From the NCBI GenBank assembly GCA_012729055.1, contig JAAYDW010000042.1, positions 1 through 42,972 on the forward strand: DNA of 42,972 nucleotides, read 5' to 3'. The stretch's first letter is position 1. Each line of letters starts with the position of its first letter. The translations under genes were made by a program, and so were the position numbers. The DNA is from Deltaproteobacteria bacterium (GTDB lineage: Bacteria; Desulfobacterota; Syntrophia; Syntrophales; Smithellaceae). Below, piece by piece: positions 34,930-42,972 of the stretch. The notes under the pieces are model-generated. The model did no database searches and was not told the origin of the DNA. It worked only from the letters and a program-made list of their open reading frames with translations.

Positions 34930-35870
34930 TGTCGGATACAGAACATCGGGATGATCGGTTTTATCTGACGCGCAAGGCGCACGCGCTTGGTCTTCGCGCT
35001 TCTTTTTTGCAAAGCCTCCGCAGGCGCTTTGCCGCCCTGGATTTTCTGGAAGTCGAAACGCCCGTTCGCGTTCCCTCTCCCGCACCCGAAGAACACATTG
35101 AAGCCCTTCCCGCAGGCGACTGGTTTTTGCAGACCTCGCCGGAACTGGGCATGAAAAGGCTCATCGCCGCCGGCTTTCCCCGGATCTTTCAGATCTGCAA
35201 ATGCTTCCGGGCCGGCGAAAGAGGCGCGCGTCATCTGCCCGAATTCACTCTGCTGGAGTGGTACGTTGCGGGATTTGACTACCGCGACCTGATGGATCAG
35301 TGCGAAGCCCTGCTGATCGCCGTCCTGAAGGAGATGGGCCATGACCGGCATCTCGTCTGGCAAAACAGACGTCTGACGCTTACCGCCCCCTGGGAACGCG
35401 TAACCGTGGCCGATGCGTTTGCCCGCTACGCGCCCGTGAAGCTGGAGAAAGCTCTCGCGGATCAGCAGTTCGACGAAATGCTGACCGAGCACGTCGAACC
35501 GCGCCTCGGCTGCGACCGTCCGACCTTCCTCTACGATTATCCGGCCCCGATGGCGGCGCTGGCCCGTGTAAAAAAAAGCGATCCTTCCGTGGCGGAGCGT
35601 TTCGAACTTTACATCGCAGGCCTGGAGATCGCCAACGGCTTTTCGGAATTGACCGATGCGGCCGAACAGCGTCAGCGCTTTGAAGAAGCCCTGCGCGTCC
35701 GCGCCCGGAAAAACTGGGCGCCCTACCGCATGCCCGAAAAATTCCTCGACGCCCTGGCCGTCATGCCGGATGCCGCCGGCATCGCGCTCGGCATCGACCG
35801 GATGGTCATGCTCCTGGCCGCTGCTTCTTCGATTGACGACGTGGTCGCCTTTCCTCCGGAAACGCTCTGA
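34926..35870 (+). CDS. epmA: EF-P beta-lysine ligase EpmA (GenX/PoxA)
   Basis: A class II lysyl-tRNA-synthetase catalytic core without the anticodon-binding domain; it attaches beta-lysine to EF-P. The 314-residue protein shows the motif 1 region (FLEVETPVRVPSPAPEEHI), motif 2 (RIFQICKCFRAGERG followed by PEFTLLEWY), IANGFSELTDAAEQRQRF, and motif 3 (GIALGIDRMVML). These match E. coli EpmA closely by eye. Starts at an ATG sharing ATGA with the efp stop. I see no epmC hydroxylase gene. Confidence 0.96.
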   Translation: MMSDTEHRDDRFYLTRKAHALGLRASFLQSLRRRFAALDFLEVETPVRVPSPAPEEHIEALPAGDWFLQTSPELGMKRLIAAGFPRIFQICKCFRAGERGARHLPEFTLLEWYVAGFDYRDLMDQCEALLIAVLKEMGHDRHLVWQNRRLTLTAPWERVTVADAFARYAPVKLEKALADQQFDEMLTEHVEPRLGCDRPTFLYDYPAPMAALARVKKSDPSVAERFELYIAGLEIANGFSELTDAAEQRQRFEEALRVRARKNWAPYRMPEKFLDALAVMPDAAGIALGIDRMVMLLAAASSIDDVVAFPPETL

Positions 35871-35956
35871 AGCGGACAAAACGGGTCTGCCGTGAAGGAC
35901 GCGGCGATGATCCTGATCCGCTTTGCGCCGCGGCAAAGCCTGCGGCAAAAGATGTA

Positions 35957-35985
35957 TTGACAAGCCCTCCTTTTTCCTTTAGGGT
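35957..35985 (+). promoter_or_regulatory. Candidate promoter for the tol operon
   Basis: A perfect TTGACA (35957-35962) is followed after 17 bp by TAGGGT (35980-35985), 40 nt before the tolQ GTG. The -10 is poor, so an activator may be needed. Confidence 0.5.
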
Positions 35986-36024
35986 ACAACGCAAAATTTC
36001 AAACCCTTTTCCGGAGATGATAAA

Positions 36025-36744
36025 GTGAAAGATATCGGTTCATTAGATATAGCAAGCCAGTTTCACGGCTCTCTTTTGGGCATGATTCTCGACGCCGGTC
36101 TGATGGTCAAGTTTGTTTTGCTCATCCTGCTTGTTCTCTCCATCGTTTCCTGGACGATCATTTTCCTGAAGTTCCGGTATTACCGGAAGATCCGCTCCGA
36201 GAACAACGCGTTCGAATCCGATTACCAGCGCAGCAGCAAGCTTTCCGAAGTGCTGCCCGCAGCCAAGAAATACGCTTCTTCCACAACGGCGGAAGTTTTC
36301 CGCGTGGGCTATTCCGAACTGACCAAAATGAACCGGTCCACCAAGGACGCGCCGCGCGGCGAAGACATCAGCCTGTCCTCGCTGGATAATGTGCAGCGGG
36401 CGCTCAACCGGGCATCCAATACGGAAATGACCAAGCTGGAAAGCGCGCTGGGATTTCTCGCCACTACCGGGTCGGCAAGCCCCTTCATCGGCCTGTTCGG
36501 AACGGTCTGGGGCATCATGGAAACTTTCCAGTCCATCGGCGCCCGCGGCTCAGCAACGCTGGCCGTGGTTGCCCCCGGCATTTCGGAAGCGCTTATCGCC
36601 ACGGCGGCGGGACTGGCCGCGGCCATTCCGGCGGTTATCTTTTACAACTACTTCCTCAACAAATCCAAAACCATGGTTCAGGAAATGGACAACTTCGCCG
36701 ACGAGTTTTTAAATATCGTCGAGCGCTACCTGATCCGCAAGTGA
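36025..36744 (+). CDS. tolQ: Tol-Pal proton channel protein TolQ (MotA/TolQ/ExbB family)
   Basis: TolQ forms the proton-driven stator with TolR that energises TolA during outer-membrane constriction. The 239-residue protein has three membrane segments: about residues 28-50, 145-165 and 180-205. The family core ([24 protein letters not shown], then [26 protein letters not shown]) is intact. Start is GTG with CCGGAGA upstream. Operon context (tolR, tolA, tolB, pal) separates it from ExbB. Confidence 0.93.
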   Translation: MKDIGSLDIASQFHGSLLGMILDAGLMVKFVLLILLVLSIVSWTIIFLKFRYYRKIRSENNAFESDYQRSSKLSEVLPAAKKYASSTTAEVFRVGYSELTKMNRSTKDAPRGEDISLSSLDNVQRALNRASNTEMTKLESALGFLATTGSASPFIGLFGTVWGIMETFQSIGARGSATLAVVAPGISEALIATAAGLAAAIPAVIFYNYFLNKSKTMVQEMDNFADEFLNIVERYLIRK

Positions 36745-36765
36745 GCTGAACGAAAACAGGGCGTC

Positions 36766-37188
36766 ATGCGGCACACACGCAGAAGAAATTCGGAAACAAG
36801 ATCGATGGCGGACATCAACGTCACCCCCCTGGTGGATGTCATGCTGGTGCTCCTCATCATCTTCATGGTCACGGCGCCGATGCTCTCCATGGGCATTGAC
36901 GTCAACCTGCCCCGCGTCAAATCAAAAAGCATCGACCTGGCGGAAGAAAAACTGGTGTTAAGCATCAACGAAAGCAGGGAAGTCTATCTGAACAAAACGC
37001 GGCTGCCGATGCAGGATCTCCACGCGAAGCTGGCCGCGATTTTCGCCCAGCGGGTGGACCGGGAGATCTTCCTGCGCGCCGATAAAAACGTTCCCTACGG
37101 ATTCGTTGTGGAGGTGATGTCGGAAATACGCCGGGCCGGCGTGGACAAGTTGGGAATGATCACCGAACCGCCCGAGGACCGCAAATGA
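36766..37188 (+). CDS. tolR: Tol-Pal protein TolR (ExbD family)
   Basis: TolR partners TolQ. The 140-residue protein has a short cytoplasmic tail and one membrane helix (about residues 22-42). That helix contains the essential aspartate in [16 protein letters not shown] (VDVML), the proton-path residue of the family. A periplasmic domain follows, ending DKLGMITEP. It overlaps tolA by ATGA. Confidence 0.94.
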   Translation: MRHTRRRNSETRSMADINVTPLVDVMLVLLIIFMVTAPMLSMGIDVNLPRVKSKSIDLAEEKLVLSINESREVYLNKTRLPMQDLHAKLAAIFAQRVDREIFLRADKNVPYGFVVEVMSEIRRAGVDKLGMITEPPEDRK

Positions 37189-37916
37189 CCTCCCGGATGC
37201 CCCATAGGAACCTCTTCGGCAACTCCGGCAGTCCCTACAACATGTTTTTCGCCTCGCTGCTGCTCCATCTGATCGTGATCGCCGCCGTGCTGATGACGGC
37301 GCCCGGCAGTTCGAAGCCGCTGACGTTCGGCGCCCCTTACTCTGTCGCGCTGGTCGGACCCGAAGCGCTTGAAGCGCCGGGAGATTTTTTCGGGCCGAAG
37401 GATTTGCCGCCGTCTCAGGCGGTGGGAATTCTGAAACGCGACCCGGCTGGAGAAAAAACGCCGGCGCTGACGAAAAAGACCGAAACGGAAAAACCGGACA
37501 TTGAAAAGGCGCTTGGCGCCCTGAAAGAGAAAATGCCCTCCGCCGCGGAGGCGACTCCGTCCGCCCCCGGCAGAGCGGCGGCGTCTCCGGCACCCGCTCC
37601 GGCGGCCCGGCAGCTGTCGACGTCCGATGACTACACCCGGTTTATCTGGTCGAAGGTCAAGAGAAACTGGACCCTGCCCGCGGCACTGCTGCCCAAAAAT
37701 CCGCTGGAAGCCGTGATTGACGTCCGCATCGGGCCAAGCGGCGCGCTCGAGCATCTCGGATTTGAAAAACGCTCGGGCAACGCTTATTTTGACGAGTCGG
37801 CGCTCCGCGCCGTTAAAAAATCCGCTCCCTTTCCGCCGCTGGCGGGACGGGCGGCCGGTCGCTCCGTTGAAATCGGCATCCGGTTTCATTCCTCGGAAAT
37901 ACAGTCATCCCGTTAA
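37185..37916 (+). CDS. tolA: TolA-like energy transducer (TonB C-terminal domain)
   Basis: A 243-residue protein with one membrane helix (about residues 20-38) and a Pro/Ala/Lys-rich spacer. Its C-terminal TonB/TolA domain (about 150-240) includes VKRNWTLP, AVIDVRIGPSGALEHLGFEKRSG and FDESALRAVKKSAPFPPL. In the family it spans the periplasm and contacts Pal/TolB. The middle helical domain is far shorter than in E. coli TolA (421 aa). Starts within the tolR stop. Confidence 0.88.
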   Translation: MTSRMPHRNLFGNSGSPYNMFFASLLLHLIVIAAVLMTAPGSSKPLTFGAPYSVALVGPEALEAPGDFFGPKDLPPSQAVGILKRDPAGEKTPALTKKTETEKPDIEKALGALKEKMPSAAEATPSAPGRAAASPAPAPAARQLSTSDDYTRFIWSKVKRNWTLPAALLPKNPLEAVIDVRIGPSGALEHLGFEKRSGNAYFDESALRAVKKSAPFPPLAGRAAGRSVEIGIRFHSSEIQSSR

Positions 37917-37933
37917 AAGGATTGTCGCTTATC

Positions 37934-39253
37934 ATGAAAAACAAAATCTTCATTTTTCTGATCTCGCTCTGGACGGCTTTGAGCATGGTCTGTCTGTCGG
38001 ACATCGCGCAGGCTAAAGTGTATATCGATATTGACGCGCCGGGGTTTCAGCAGTTCCCGATTGCGGTTTGCGATTTTCAAAACAATAAAACCGGAACGCC
38101 TCCGTCGGACGACGAAGGCGTTGTCCTGGCCGACCATATCCGGCGCCTCCTCGACCTGTCGGGGATTTTCAATATCCTGGACAAGAAAAGTTTTCTTGAC
38201 GGCGTTGAGTCGCAAACGCCGGAAGTCATCCGTTTTTCCGACTGGTCGGTCATCGGCGCCGATTTTCTGCTGCGCGGCGATCTCGCCTTCGGCGCGGAAG
38301 GACTCCGGGCGGCAAGCCGCCTCTACGATGTGACGCGCGGCCAGACGCTGTTTCAGAAAACGTATGCGTATAAAACCGGCGATCTGCGGGCCGCCGCGCG
38401 GGCCGTCGCTTCCGATGTCCTCGTCGCGCTCACCGGCGACGAAGGGGACTTCAACACGCAAATCGCCTTCGTCATCAAAAAAGACGCCCGGTCGGACATC
38501 CACACCCTATCTTACGACGCAGCCGACCTGAAGAATCTGACCGGACATCAAAGCATCGTCACATCGCCGCGCTGGTCGCCGGATGGGCAATACCTCGCTT
38601 TCACCTCCTATAAGAACGGCCGGCCGGAAGTCTATTTGCGCTCCCTGAAAACGGGCAAGGAAAGAAAAGTCGCCGCTTTCCGGGGGCTCAACCTGTGCGG
38701 CTCCTTTTCTCCGGACAGCAGGAAACTGCTTTTGACCCTAAGCAAGGACGACAATGAAGAAATTTATTCCCTGGACATCGAGACGCTGGCGCTTCAACGC
38801 CTGACCCGCAGTTACGCCATCGACGTTTCTCCGGCCTGGTCGCCCGACGGTCGGAAAATCGCCTTTGTCTCCAACCGCTCCGGGTCTCCCCAGATATTCG
38901 TCATGGACGCGGACGGCAACAATGTCCGGCGCGTCACCTACGAAGGCAACTACAACACCTCCCCGTCCTGGTCGCCCCGGGGCGGCCGGATCGCCTACGA
39001 AGGCCTGATCAACCGCAAATACCAGATCTTTTCCGTCGATGAGGAGGGAAACAATCTGATTCAGCTGACGTTCGACGATGCGGACAACGAATATCCCTCC
39101 TGGTCTCCGTCCGGACGGCAGATTGTCTTCAGCTCGCAGCGGGGATCGAAAAGCCGCATCAGCATCATGAATGCCAACGGGCTGAACGTCCGCGTGCTCA
39201 GGGAAGGCCGCGAACAGATGGTCATGCCGTCCTGGTCGCCCCGGCTGAAATAA
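37934..39253 (+). CDS. tolB: Tol-Pal system beta-propeller protein TolB
   Basis: A periplasmic protein of 439 residues. The signal peptide (MKNKIFIFLISLWTALSM...) is cleaved near DIAQA-K. The N-terminal domain lies at about residues 25-170. A six-bladed propeller then carries repeated WSPDG/WSPRG blade ends (SPRWSPDGQYLAF, SPAWSPDGRKIAF, SPSWSPRGGRIAY, YPSWSPSGRQIVF, PSWSPRL). It binds Pal and TolA. I use the ATG at 37934, where the signal peptide begins; a TTG four codons earlier is closer to AAAGGA. Confidence 0.95.
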   Translation: MKNKIFIFLISLWTALSMVCLSDIAQAKVYIDIDAPGFQQFPIAVCDFQNNKTGTPPSDDEGVVLADHIRRLLDLSGIFNILDKKSFLDGVESQTPEVIRFSDWSVIGADFLLRGDLAFGAEGLRAASRLYDVTRGQTLFQKTYAYKTGDLRAAARAVASDVLVALTGDEGDFNTQIAFVIKKDARSDIHTLSYDAADLKNLTGHQSIVTSPRWSPDGQYLAFTSYKNGRPEVYLRSLKTGKERKVAAFRGLNLCGSFSPDSRKLLLTLSKDDNEEIYSLDIETLALQRLTRSYAIDVSPAWSPDGRKIAFVSNRSGSPQIFVMDADGNNVRRVTYEGNYNTSPSWSPRGGRIAYEGLINRKYQIFSVDEEGNNLIQLTFDDADNEYPSWSPSGRQIVFSSQRGSKSRISIMNANGLNVRVLREGREQMVMPSWSPRLK

Positions 39254-39409
39254 AAAATTTCATGTTGGGGTTGTTATTTTCCGGCCTTTGCCGTATAAAT
39301 AGCGACATGATGAAATTATCCTTTGACCGAAATCACGAAAAACAGCGGGGCTGCCGGGCATCACCCTGAAGTCATCATCATATTTCATTGATATTTAAAC
39401 AGTTTTTTA

Positions 39410-39439
39410 TTGACGCGATGTCACGGATTGTGCTTAAGT
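39410..39439 (+). promoter_or_regulatory. Candidate internal promoter for pal-cpoB
   Basis: TTGACG (39410-39415) and TTAAGT (39434-39439) with an 18-bp spacer lie about 50 nt before pal, in a 237-nt AT-rich gap. Pal is usually needed in excess of TolB, which fits a separate promoter. Confidence 0.4.
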
Positions 39440-39490
39440 TAGGGCCCAATACGTGTAAATTTTTATTTACATTTTTGAAAGGAGAGAATT

Positions 39491-40087
39491 ATGAAAAAGT
39501 CTTTAACCCTGATTGGTTTATTGTTGGTTTTTGCTTTCGGCCTCATGATCCTGGGCGGTTGTGCGGAAAAACAGGCGGTCGTCAAGGACGAACCGGCCCA
39601 GGAACAGAAGGTGGCCCCCACGCAGGCGCCGGCCGCGCCGGTCGCGGACGATGAAGCCGCAAGACGGGCCAAGGAACAGGCGGACCGGGAAGCCGCTTTG
39701 AGGGCGCAGGCCGCCAGAGACGCGGCAGCGAAAAGAAATGCGGCAGCCCTGGCCGATCTGAACATCCAGAATATTTACTTTGATTTCGACAAATCCAGCA
39801 TCCGTCCTGACGCACGGGAAATTCTGAAAGCCAATGCGGAGATCTTCACCAAAAACAGCGCCGCCAAAATCACGGTGGAAGGACACTGCGATGAGCGAGG
39901 CACGGCCGAGTACAACATGGCGCTGGGCGAAAGACGCGCGCAGGAAGTCAAGCAGTATCTGGTGAATCTGGGCGTCGATGCCGGCCGGATCGAAACCGTC
40001 AGCTACGGCGAAGAACGTCCGGCGGACCAGGGCCACACGGAAGAAGCCTGGGCGCAGAACAGACGCGCACAGTTTCTTTTAAAGTAG
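39491..40087 (+). CDS. pal: Peptidoglycan-associated lipoprotein Pal
   Basis: Pal tethers the outer membrane to peptidoglycan. The 198-residue protein has a lipoprotein signal ending in L-G-G-Cys, then an Ala/Glu/Arg-rich helical linker (about residues 30-85). The OmpA-like domain (about 90-198) has the diaminopimelate-binding motif region: IYFDFDKSSIRPDA, VEGHCDERGTAEYNMALGERRA, VSYGEERP. AAAGGAGAG precedes the ATG. The linker makes it slightly longer than E. coli Pal (173). Confidence 0.95.
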   Translation: MKKSLTLIGLLLVFAFGLMILGGCAEKQAVVKDEPAQEQKVAPTQAPAAPVADDEAARRAKEQADREAALRAQAARDAAAKRNAAALADLNIQNIYFDFDKSSIRPDAREILKANAEIFTKNSAAKITVEGHCDERGTAEYNMALGERRAQEVKQYLVNLGVDAGRIETVSYGEERPADQGHTEEAWAQNRRAQFLLK

Positions 40088-40119
40088 AGGCGTTTGAGCG
40101 TCTGTAAGAGGAGACTCCC

Positions 40120-40935
40120 TTGAAACGATCTTTGCATTTCATTGCGCCGCTGCTGTTTCTTTTTTTGACCGCCTGCGCGACGTCGTCCGAATTGAACGCC
40201 GTCCGCTCGGAAGTGAACCAGCAGATGGAAGCCAATCTGGCCGCCCTGGACGCCCGGATCGACAAACTGCAGAAAGAGCAGGTCAAAAGCGCCGAGACGC
40301 TCGCTTCCATCCGCAAGGGTCAGGCCAATACGGGCGCGGACATGGTCGAGCTGCGCGAACAGATTCAGCAGCTGCGGGGCCAGGTCGAAACGCTGAAGAA
40401 GGAAACGGGCAGGGACGCCAAGAAAGAGGAAGAGTACCGGGAAAAGATCGACGGCATTTTGCTGAAGATCGGTTTCATCGAAAATTTTCTGGAAATCGGC
40501 AAGAAGGATTACGCAGGCGATGCCGAAACTTCCGATCTGCCCCGGGATGCCTCGGGCAAGCAGGACAAGGCATCCCAGTATGCCGCAGCCTACTCGACCT
40601 TCAAGGCCGGAAACTACGCCAAGGCCAGAGAAGCTTTTCAGAACTTTCTGGCCGCTCATCCGACCGGCGAGTATGCCGACAACGCCCAGTTCTGGATCGG
40701 CGAGTGTTATTTCTTTGAAAAGAAGTACGACAAGGCCATTCTGGAATATGAAAAGGTCACCAAAAAATTCCCCAACAGCAACAAGGTTCCTTACGCGTTG
40801 CTGAAACAGGGAATTGCGTTTCAAAGCCTGGGCGACAAGGTGAGCGCCAAGCTGCTCCTGCAGCAGGTCATCCGGGACTATCCCAACACCAGTCAGGCGC
40901 GCATCGCGCGCGCCAAGCTTCAGGAAATCAAATAA
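40120..40935 (+). CDS. cpoB: Tol-Pal system coordinator CpoB (YbgF), probable lipoprotein
   Basis: In E. coli CpoB links Tol constriction with peptidoglycan synthesis. The 271-residue protein has an N-terminal coiled coil (about residues 25-110), then TPR repeats (about 145-270: YSTFKAGNYAKAREAFQNFL, FWIGECYFFEKKYDKAILEY, YALLKQGIAFQSLGDK). The signal peptide ends L-T-A-Cys, a good lipobox, so it is probably lipid-anchored, unlike the soluble E. coli protein. The TTG start has GGAG at about 7 nt. Confidence 0.92.
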   Translation: MKRSLHFIAPLLFLFLTACATSSELNAVRSEVNQQMEANLAALDARIDKLQKEQVKSAETLASIRKGQANTGADMVELREQIQQLRGQVETLKKETGRDAKKEEEYREKIDGILLKIGFIENFLEIGKKDYAGDAETSDLPRDASGKQDKASQYAAAYSTFKAGNYAKAREAFQNFLAAHPTGEYADNAQFWIGECYFFEKKYDKAILEYEKVTKKFPNSNKVPYALLKQGIAFQSLGDKVSAKLLLQQVIRDYPNTSQARIARAKLQEIK

Positions 40936-40962
40936 CCGTTTGAACCCGTTTTATCACCGCAA

Positions 40963-40990
40963 GGGGCTTTGTTAAAAAGCCCCTTTTTTT
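40963..40990 (+). terminator. Strong intrinsic terminator of the tol-pal operon
   Basis: An 8-bp stem GGGGCTTT/AAAGCCCC with a 5-nt loop is followed by seven Ts, 27 nt after the cpoB stop. Confidence 0.93.
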
Positions 40991-41077
40991 ATCCACTGGC
41001 GTGTCCAGCCGATGCCGGGCCTTCTTTTATCCGCCGCAGTCTGTCCGCGGCGGATAAAGGGTTTCCCCGGAATTATC

Positions 41078-41107
41078 TTGACAAAAAAATACCGTTTCAT
41101 TTACAGT
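41078..41107 (+). promoter_or_regulatory. Candidate promoter for the SDR pair
   Basis: A perfect TTGACA (41078-41083) is followed after 18 bp by TACAGT (41102-41107), or after 17 bp by TTACAG. The leader to the TTG start would be about 130 nt. Of the 310-base gap 40936-41245, only the upstream terminator and this promoter can be assigned. Confidence 0.5.
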
Positions 41108-41245
41108 ACGCTGCATTTCCATGACGGACCTCCTTCATGGCGATGCAATTCAACCCAAACAAAAGAATCCCGCGACTTCCCCGTCTTTTACCGCATGGGC
41201 AAAAAGAGGCGGCGGATTGCGTTGTCAAGAAAGGAGAGACTGATT

Positions 41246-42013
41246 TTGGAAATCAAAATGTTTGAAGGGAAGATTGCGCTCGTGACCGGAGCCACGGCCG
41301 GCATGGGACGAGCCACGGCGATGGCATTCGCCAGGGAGGGCGCCAAAGTCGTCATGGCGGCGCGCCGCGAAGAGCGCGGACAGGAAGTTGTCGAACAAAT
41401 CGCCCGGGCCGGCGGCGAATCTCTGTTCGTGAAAACGGATGTCCGCAATCCCGCGGATATCGACAACCTCTTTCAGACCCTCATGGACCGCTACGGTCGT
41501 CTGGACTTTGCTTTCAACAACGCCGGTGTTTCCACCTCCCATAATCCCACCGTCATCAAATACGACGACGACGAATGGGACCGTGTTCTGGAAACCAATC
41601 TGCGCGGCGTCTGGCTGTGCATGAAGCACGAAATCGACATCATGAAAAAACAAGGCGGCGGCGTCATCATCAATACCGCCTCTATCCTCGGCGTCGTCGG
41701 CGACTGGGGTTTGAGTTCGTACTGCGCCTCCAAGCATGGTTCGCTGGGAATGGCCAAAACCGCCGCGCTCGAGTACTGCAGGGACAATATCCGTATCAAC
41801 ACCATCTGCCCGGGGCCCATCATGACCGAAATGCTCGAAAAAGCGCTGCCCTTCATGCCCAAGATGCTGGAAGTCATGGCCGGCAAAACCGCCGTGCGGC
41901 GCATCGGCCAGCCGGAAGAAATCGCCGGCGCCGCCCTGTGGCTCTGCACGGACGAAGCGGCCTTCATGATCGGCAAGGAAATCGCCATTGACGGCGGATA
42001 CATCACCTACTAA
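41246..42013 (+). CDS. Short-chain dehydrogenase/reductase (SDR 1)
   Basis: A classical SDR oxidoreductase, 255 residues, NAD(P)-dependent, substrate unknown. The cofactor motif TGATAGMG (TGxxxGxG) sits near residue 13. An arginine pair after the second strand (AARREERG) suggests NADP preference. NNAG, the catalytic Ser region (NTASILG) and YCASK (YxxxK) follow, then the PG motif ICPGPIMTEM. The start is best placed at the TTG at 41246, with GGAGAG 7-9 nt upstream; the ATG four codons later is 21 nt from that site. The frame stays open far upstream, but that part has no SDR character. Confidence 0.9.
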   Translation: MEIKMFEGKIALVTGATAGMGRATAMAFAREGAKVVMAARREERGQEVVEQIARAGGESLFVKTDVRNPADIDNLFQTLMDRYGRLDFAFNNAGVSTSHNPTVIKYDDDEWDRVLETNLRGVWLCMKHEIDIMKKQGGGVIINTASILGVVGDWGLSSYCASKHGSLGMAKTAALEYCRDNIRINTICPGPIMTEMLEKALPFMPKMLEVMAGKTAVRRIGQPEEIAGAALWLCTDEAAFMIGKEIAIDGGYITY

Positions 42014-42033
42014 CGCGCATAAGGAGACGCACA

Positions 42034-42804
42034 GTGAATACGCAAAGATTTCAGAATAAAGTTGTGCTGGTCACCGGCGGCAATTCCGGCATCGGCCGCG
42101 CCGCGGCTCTGGCTTTCGGCCGGGAAGGGGCCAGGGTAATCATCGCCGCGCGCCGCGAAAAAGAGGGCGCCGAGGCGGCAAGCGAGATTCAAAGCCTGGG
42201 CGGTGAAGCCCTGTTTGTAAAAACGGATCTGACGCTCGCGGGCGACATCGACCGTCTGTTTGCGGTGATTGGAGAAAAATTCGGAGAGCTGCACTGCGCC
42301 TTCAACAACGCGGGCGTCTGGCCGGCCATGAAACGCGCCGCCCGTTACACCGTTGAGGAATTCGACGCCGTCATGAACATCAACGTCAAAGCCGTCTGGC
42401 GCTGCATGCAGCGGGAGATCCCCATGATGATCACCGCCGGCGGCGGCGCCATCGTCAACTGCTCGTCTGTCGCGGGCTGGACCGGCGAACCCGGTTCCTC
42501 CCTTTATACGGCCAGCAAACACGCCGTGATCGGGCTCACCCGGGCGGCGGCCGTTGAGTTCGGCCGCAAAAACATCCGCATTAACGCGGTGTGTCCGGGA
42601 ATGACCGAAACGCCGATGCTCGATCAGACGCTGCAAAGCGCGGGGCCGGAAATCAAAAAGGTCATGCTGGACATGATTCCCCTCAAACGCTTCGGGAAAC
42701 CGGAGGAAATGGCCGGGGCGGTTCTGTTTTTGTGTTCGGAGGCGGCATCCTACATCACCGCCAAGAGCCTGGTGATCGGCGGAGGCCAGGCCATCGGTCC
42801 CTGA
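42034..42804 (+). CDS. Short-chain dehydrogenase/reductase (SDR 2)
   Basis: A second classical SDR, 256 residues, clearly paralogous to the preceding gene by aligned motifs: TGGNSGIG, IIAARREKEG, NNAGVW, NCSSVAGW, YTASKHAVIGL and VCPGMTETPML. All catalytic residues (Asn, Ser, Tyr, Lys) are visible. It starts at GTG with AAGGAG 7 nt upstream, 20 nt after the first SDR, so the two form an operon. Substrate unknown; a fatty or aromatic hydroxy/oxo compound is only a guess. Confidence 0.9.
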   Translation: MNTQRFQNKVVLVTGGNSGIGRAAALAFGREGARVIIAARREKEGAEAASEIQSLGGEALFVKTDLTLAGDIDRLFAVIGEKFGELHCAFNNAGVWPAMKRAARYTVEEFDAVMNINVKAVWRCMQREIPMMITAGGGAIVNCSSVAGWTGEPGSSLYTASKHAVIGLTRAAAVEFGRKNIRINAVCPGMTETPMLDQTLQSAGPEIKKVMLDMIPLKRFGKPEEMAGAVLFLCSEAASYITAKSLVIGGGQAIGP

Positions 42805-42813
42805 CGTTTAAAT

Positions 42814-42846
42814 CGCTGCGGCAAGAAAATCCCTCGCTTCGCAGCG
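42814..42846. terminator. Possible bidirectional terminator between convergent genes
   Basis: A perfect 7-bp inverted repeat CGCTGCG / CGCAGCG with a 19-nt loop lies between the SDR 2 stop and the stop of the converging minus-strand gene. No T-run follows on either strand. Confidence 0.3.
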
Positions 42847-42847
42847 G

Positions 42848-42972
42848 TCAATCCAGCGAAATGATTTTGGCGCCCGGCGGGTACGGCAGGTTGAAGACGG
42901 CCGTATCCGTCGCCGGCTCGATTTTCCAGTCGTCGTACCGGACCGTCAGGGATGCGCCGGACGTTGCCCAGC
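42848..42972 (-). CDS. C-terminal fragment of an unidentified protein
   Basis: An open frame enters from the window edge and ends with TGA at 42848-42850. The last 40 or so residues read WATSGASLTVRYDDW, then NLPYPPGAKIISLD. The alternating hydrophobic strands and the final PP-G-A-K-I-I resemble the last strands of LolA-like periplasmic proteins, but the piece is too short for a firm family call. Confidence 0.5.
   Translation of the reverse strand, partial: WATSGASLTVRYDDWKIEPATDTAVFNLPYPPGAKIISLD

Noticed and set aside
1-42972. CRISPR arrays, insertion sequences, tRNA genes, att sites
   Set aside because: No regularly spaced repeats, transposase or integrase frames, or cloverleaf-like sequences were recognised on reading; a tRNA scan was not possible here.

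Overview
The window is about 43 kb of GC-rich bacterial chromosome from a Gram-negative. Gene content points to an anaerobic deltaproteobacterium, most likely near the Syntrophales (Syntrophus/Smithella type). That placement is inferred from gene families and layout (SelB, a PAS-type sigma-54 activator, Tol-Pal, a deltaproteobacterial-style dcw cluster); no rRNA is present. I saw no tRNA or rRNA gene, CRISPR array, insertion sequence or phage gene. Most of the window is core genome; 25-33 kb looks accessory.

Layout. (1) 1-1343: an ECF sigma factor overlapping its membrane anti-sigma factor (cut by the window edge), plus a doubtful small ORF. (2) 1407-20188, minus strand: a nearly complete division/cell-wall (dcw) operon read mraZ-rsmH-ftsL-ftsI-[murE-murF fusion]-mraY-murD-ftsW-murG-murC-murB-ftsQ-ftsA-ftsZ and ending in a radical SAM gene. 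It lacks ddl. Its head has a near-consensus sigma-70 promoter followed by three GTGG boxes at exact 10-bp spacing, the expected MraZ operator. (3) 20402-24981: mltG and ruvX (minus), diverging from selB and an OB-fold/HD-domain protein (plus). (4) 25099-31917, minus strand: a small lipoprotein, two tandem paralogous type-B carboxylesterase lipoproteins and a PAS-PAS-AAA+-Fis sigma-54 activator. Between the activator and the first esterase lie two copies of a 12-bp dyad and a sigma-54-like promoter. (5) 32107-33084: a cation diffusion facilitator with a cysteine-rich tail. (6) 33216-35870: an epmB-efp-epmA cassette for making and beta-lysylating elongation factor P. (7) 36025-40935: tolQ-tolR-tolA-tolB-pal-cpoB, closed by a strong terminator. 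(8) 41246-42804: two tandem SDR oxidoreductases, then the 3' end of an unidentified minus-strand gene.

How the genes fit together. The dcw operon makes lipid II from UDP-MurNAc to lipid-linked precursor (MurB-G, MraY) and supplies the divisome (FtsZ, A, Q, L, W, I). MltG trims nascent glycan and Tol-Pal/CpoB constricts the outer membrane, so about two thirds of the window serves envelope growth and division. The esterase block appears to be an inducible, envelope-anchored ester-hydrolysing system under its own sigma-54 activator. This is the most likely place for undescribed biology here, but its substrate cannot be read from sequence.
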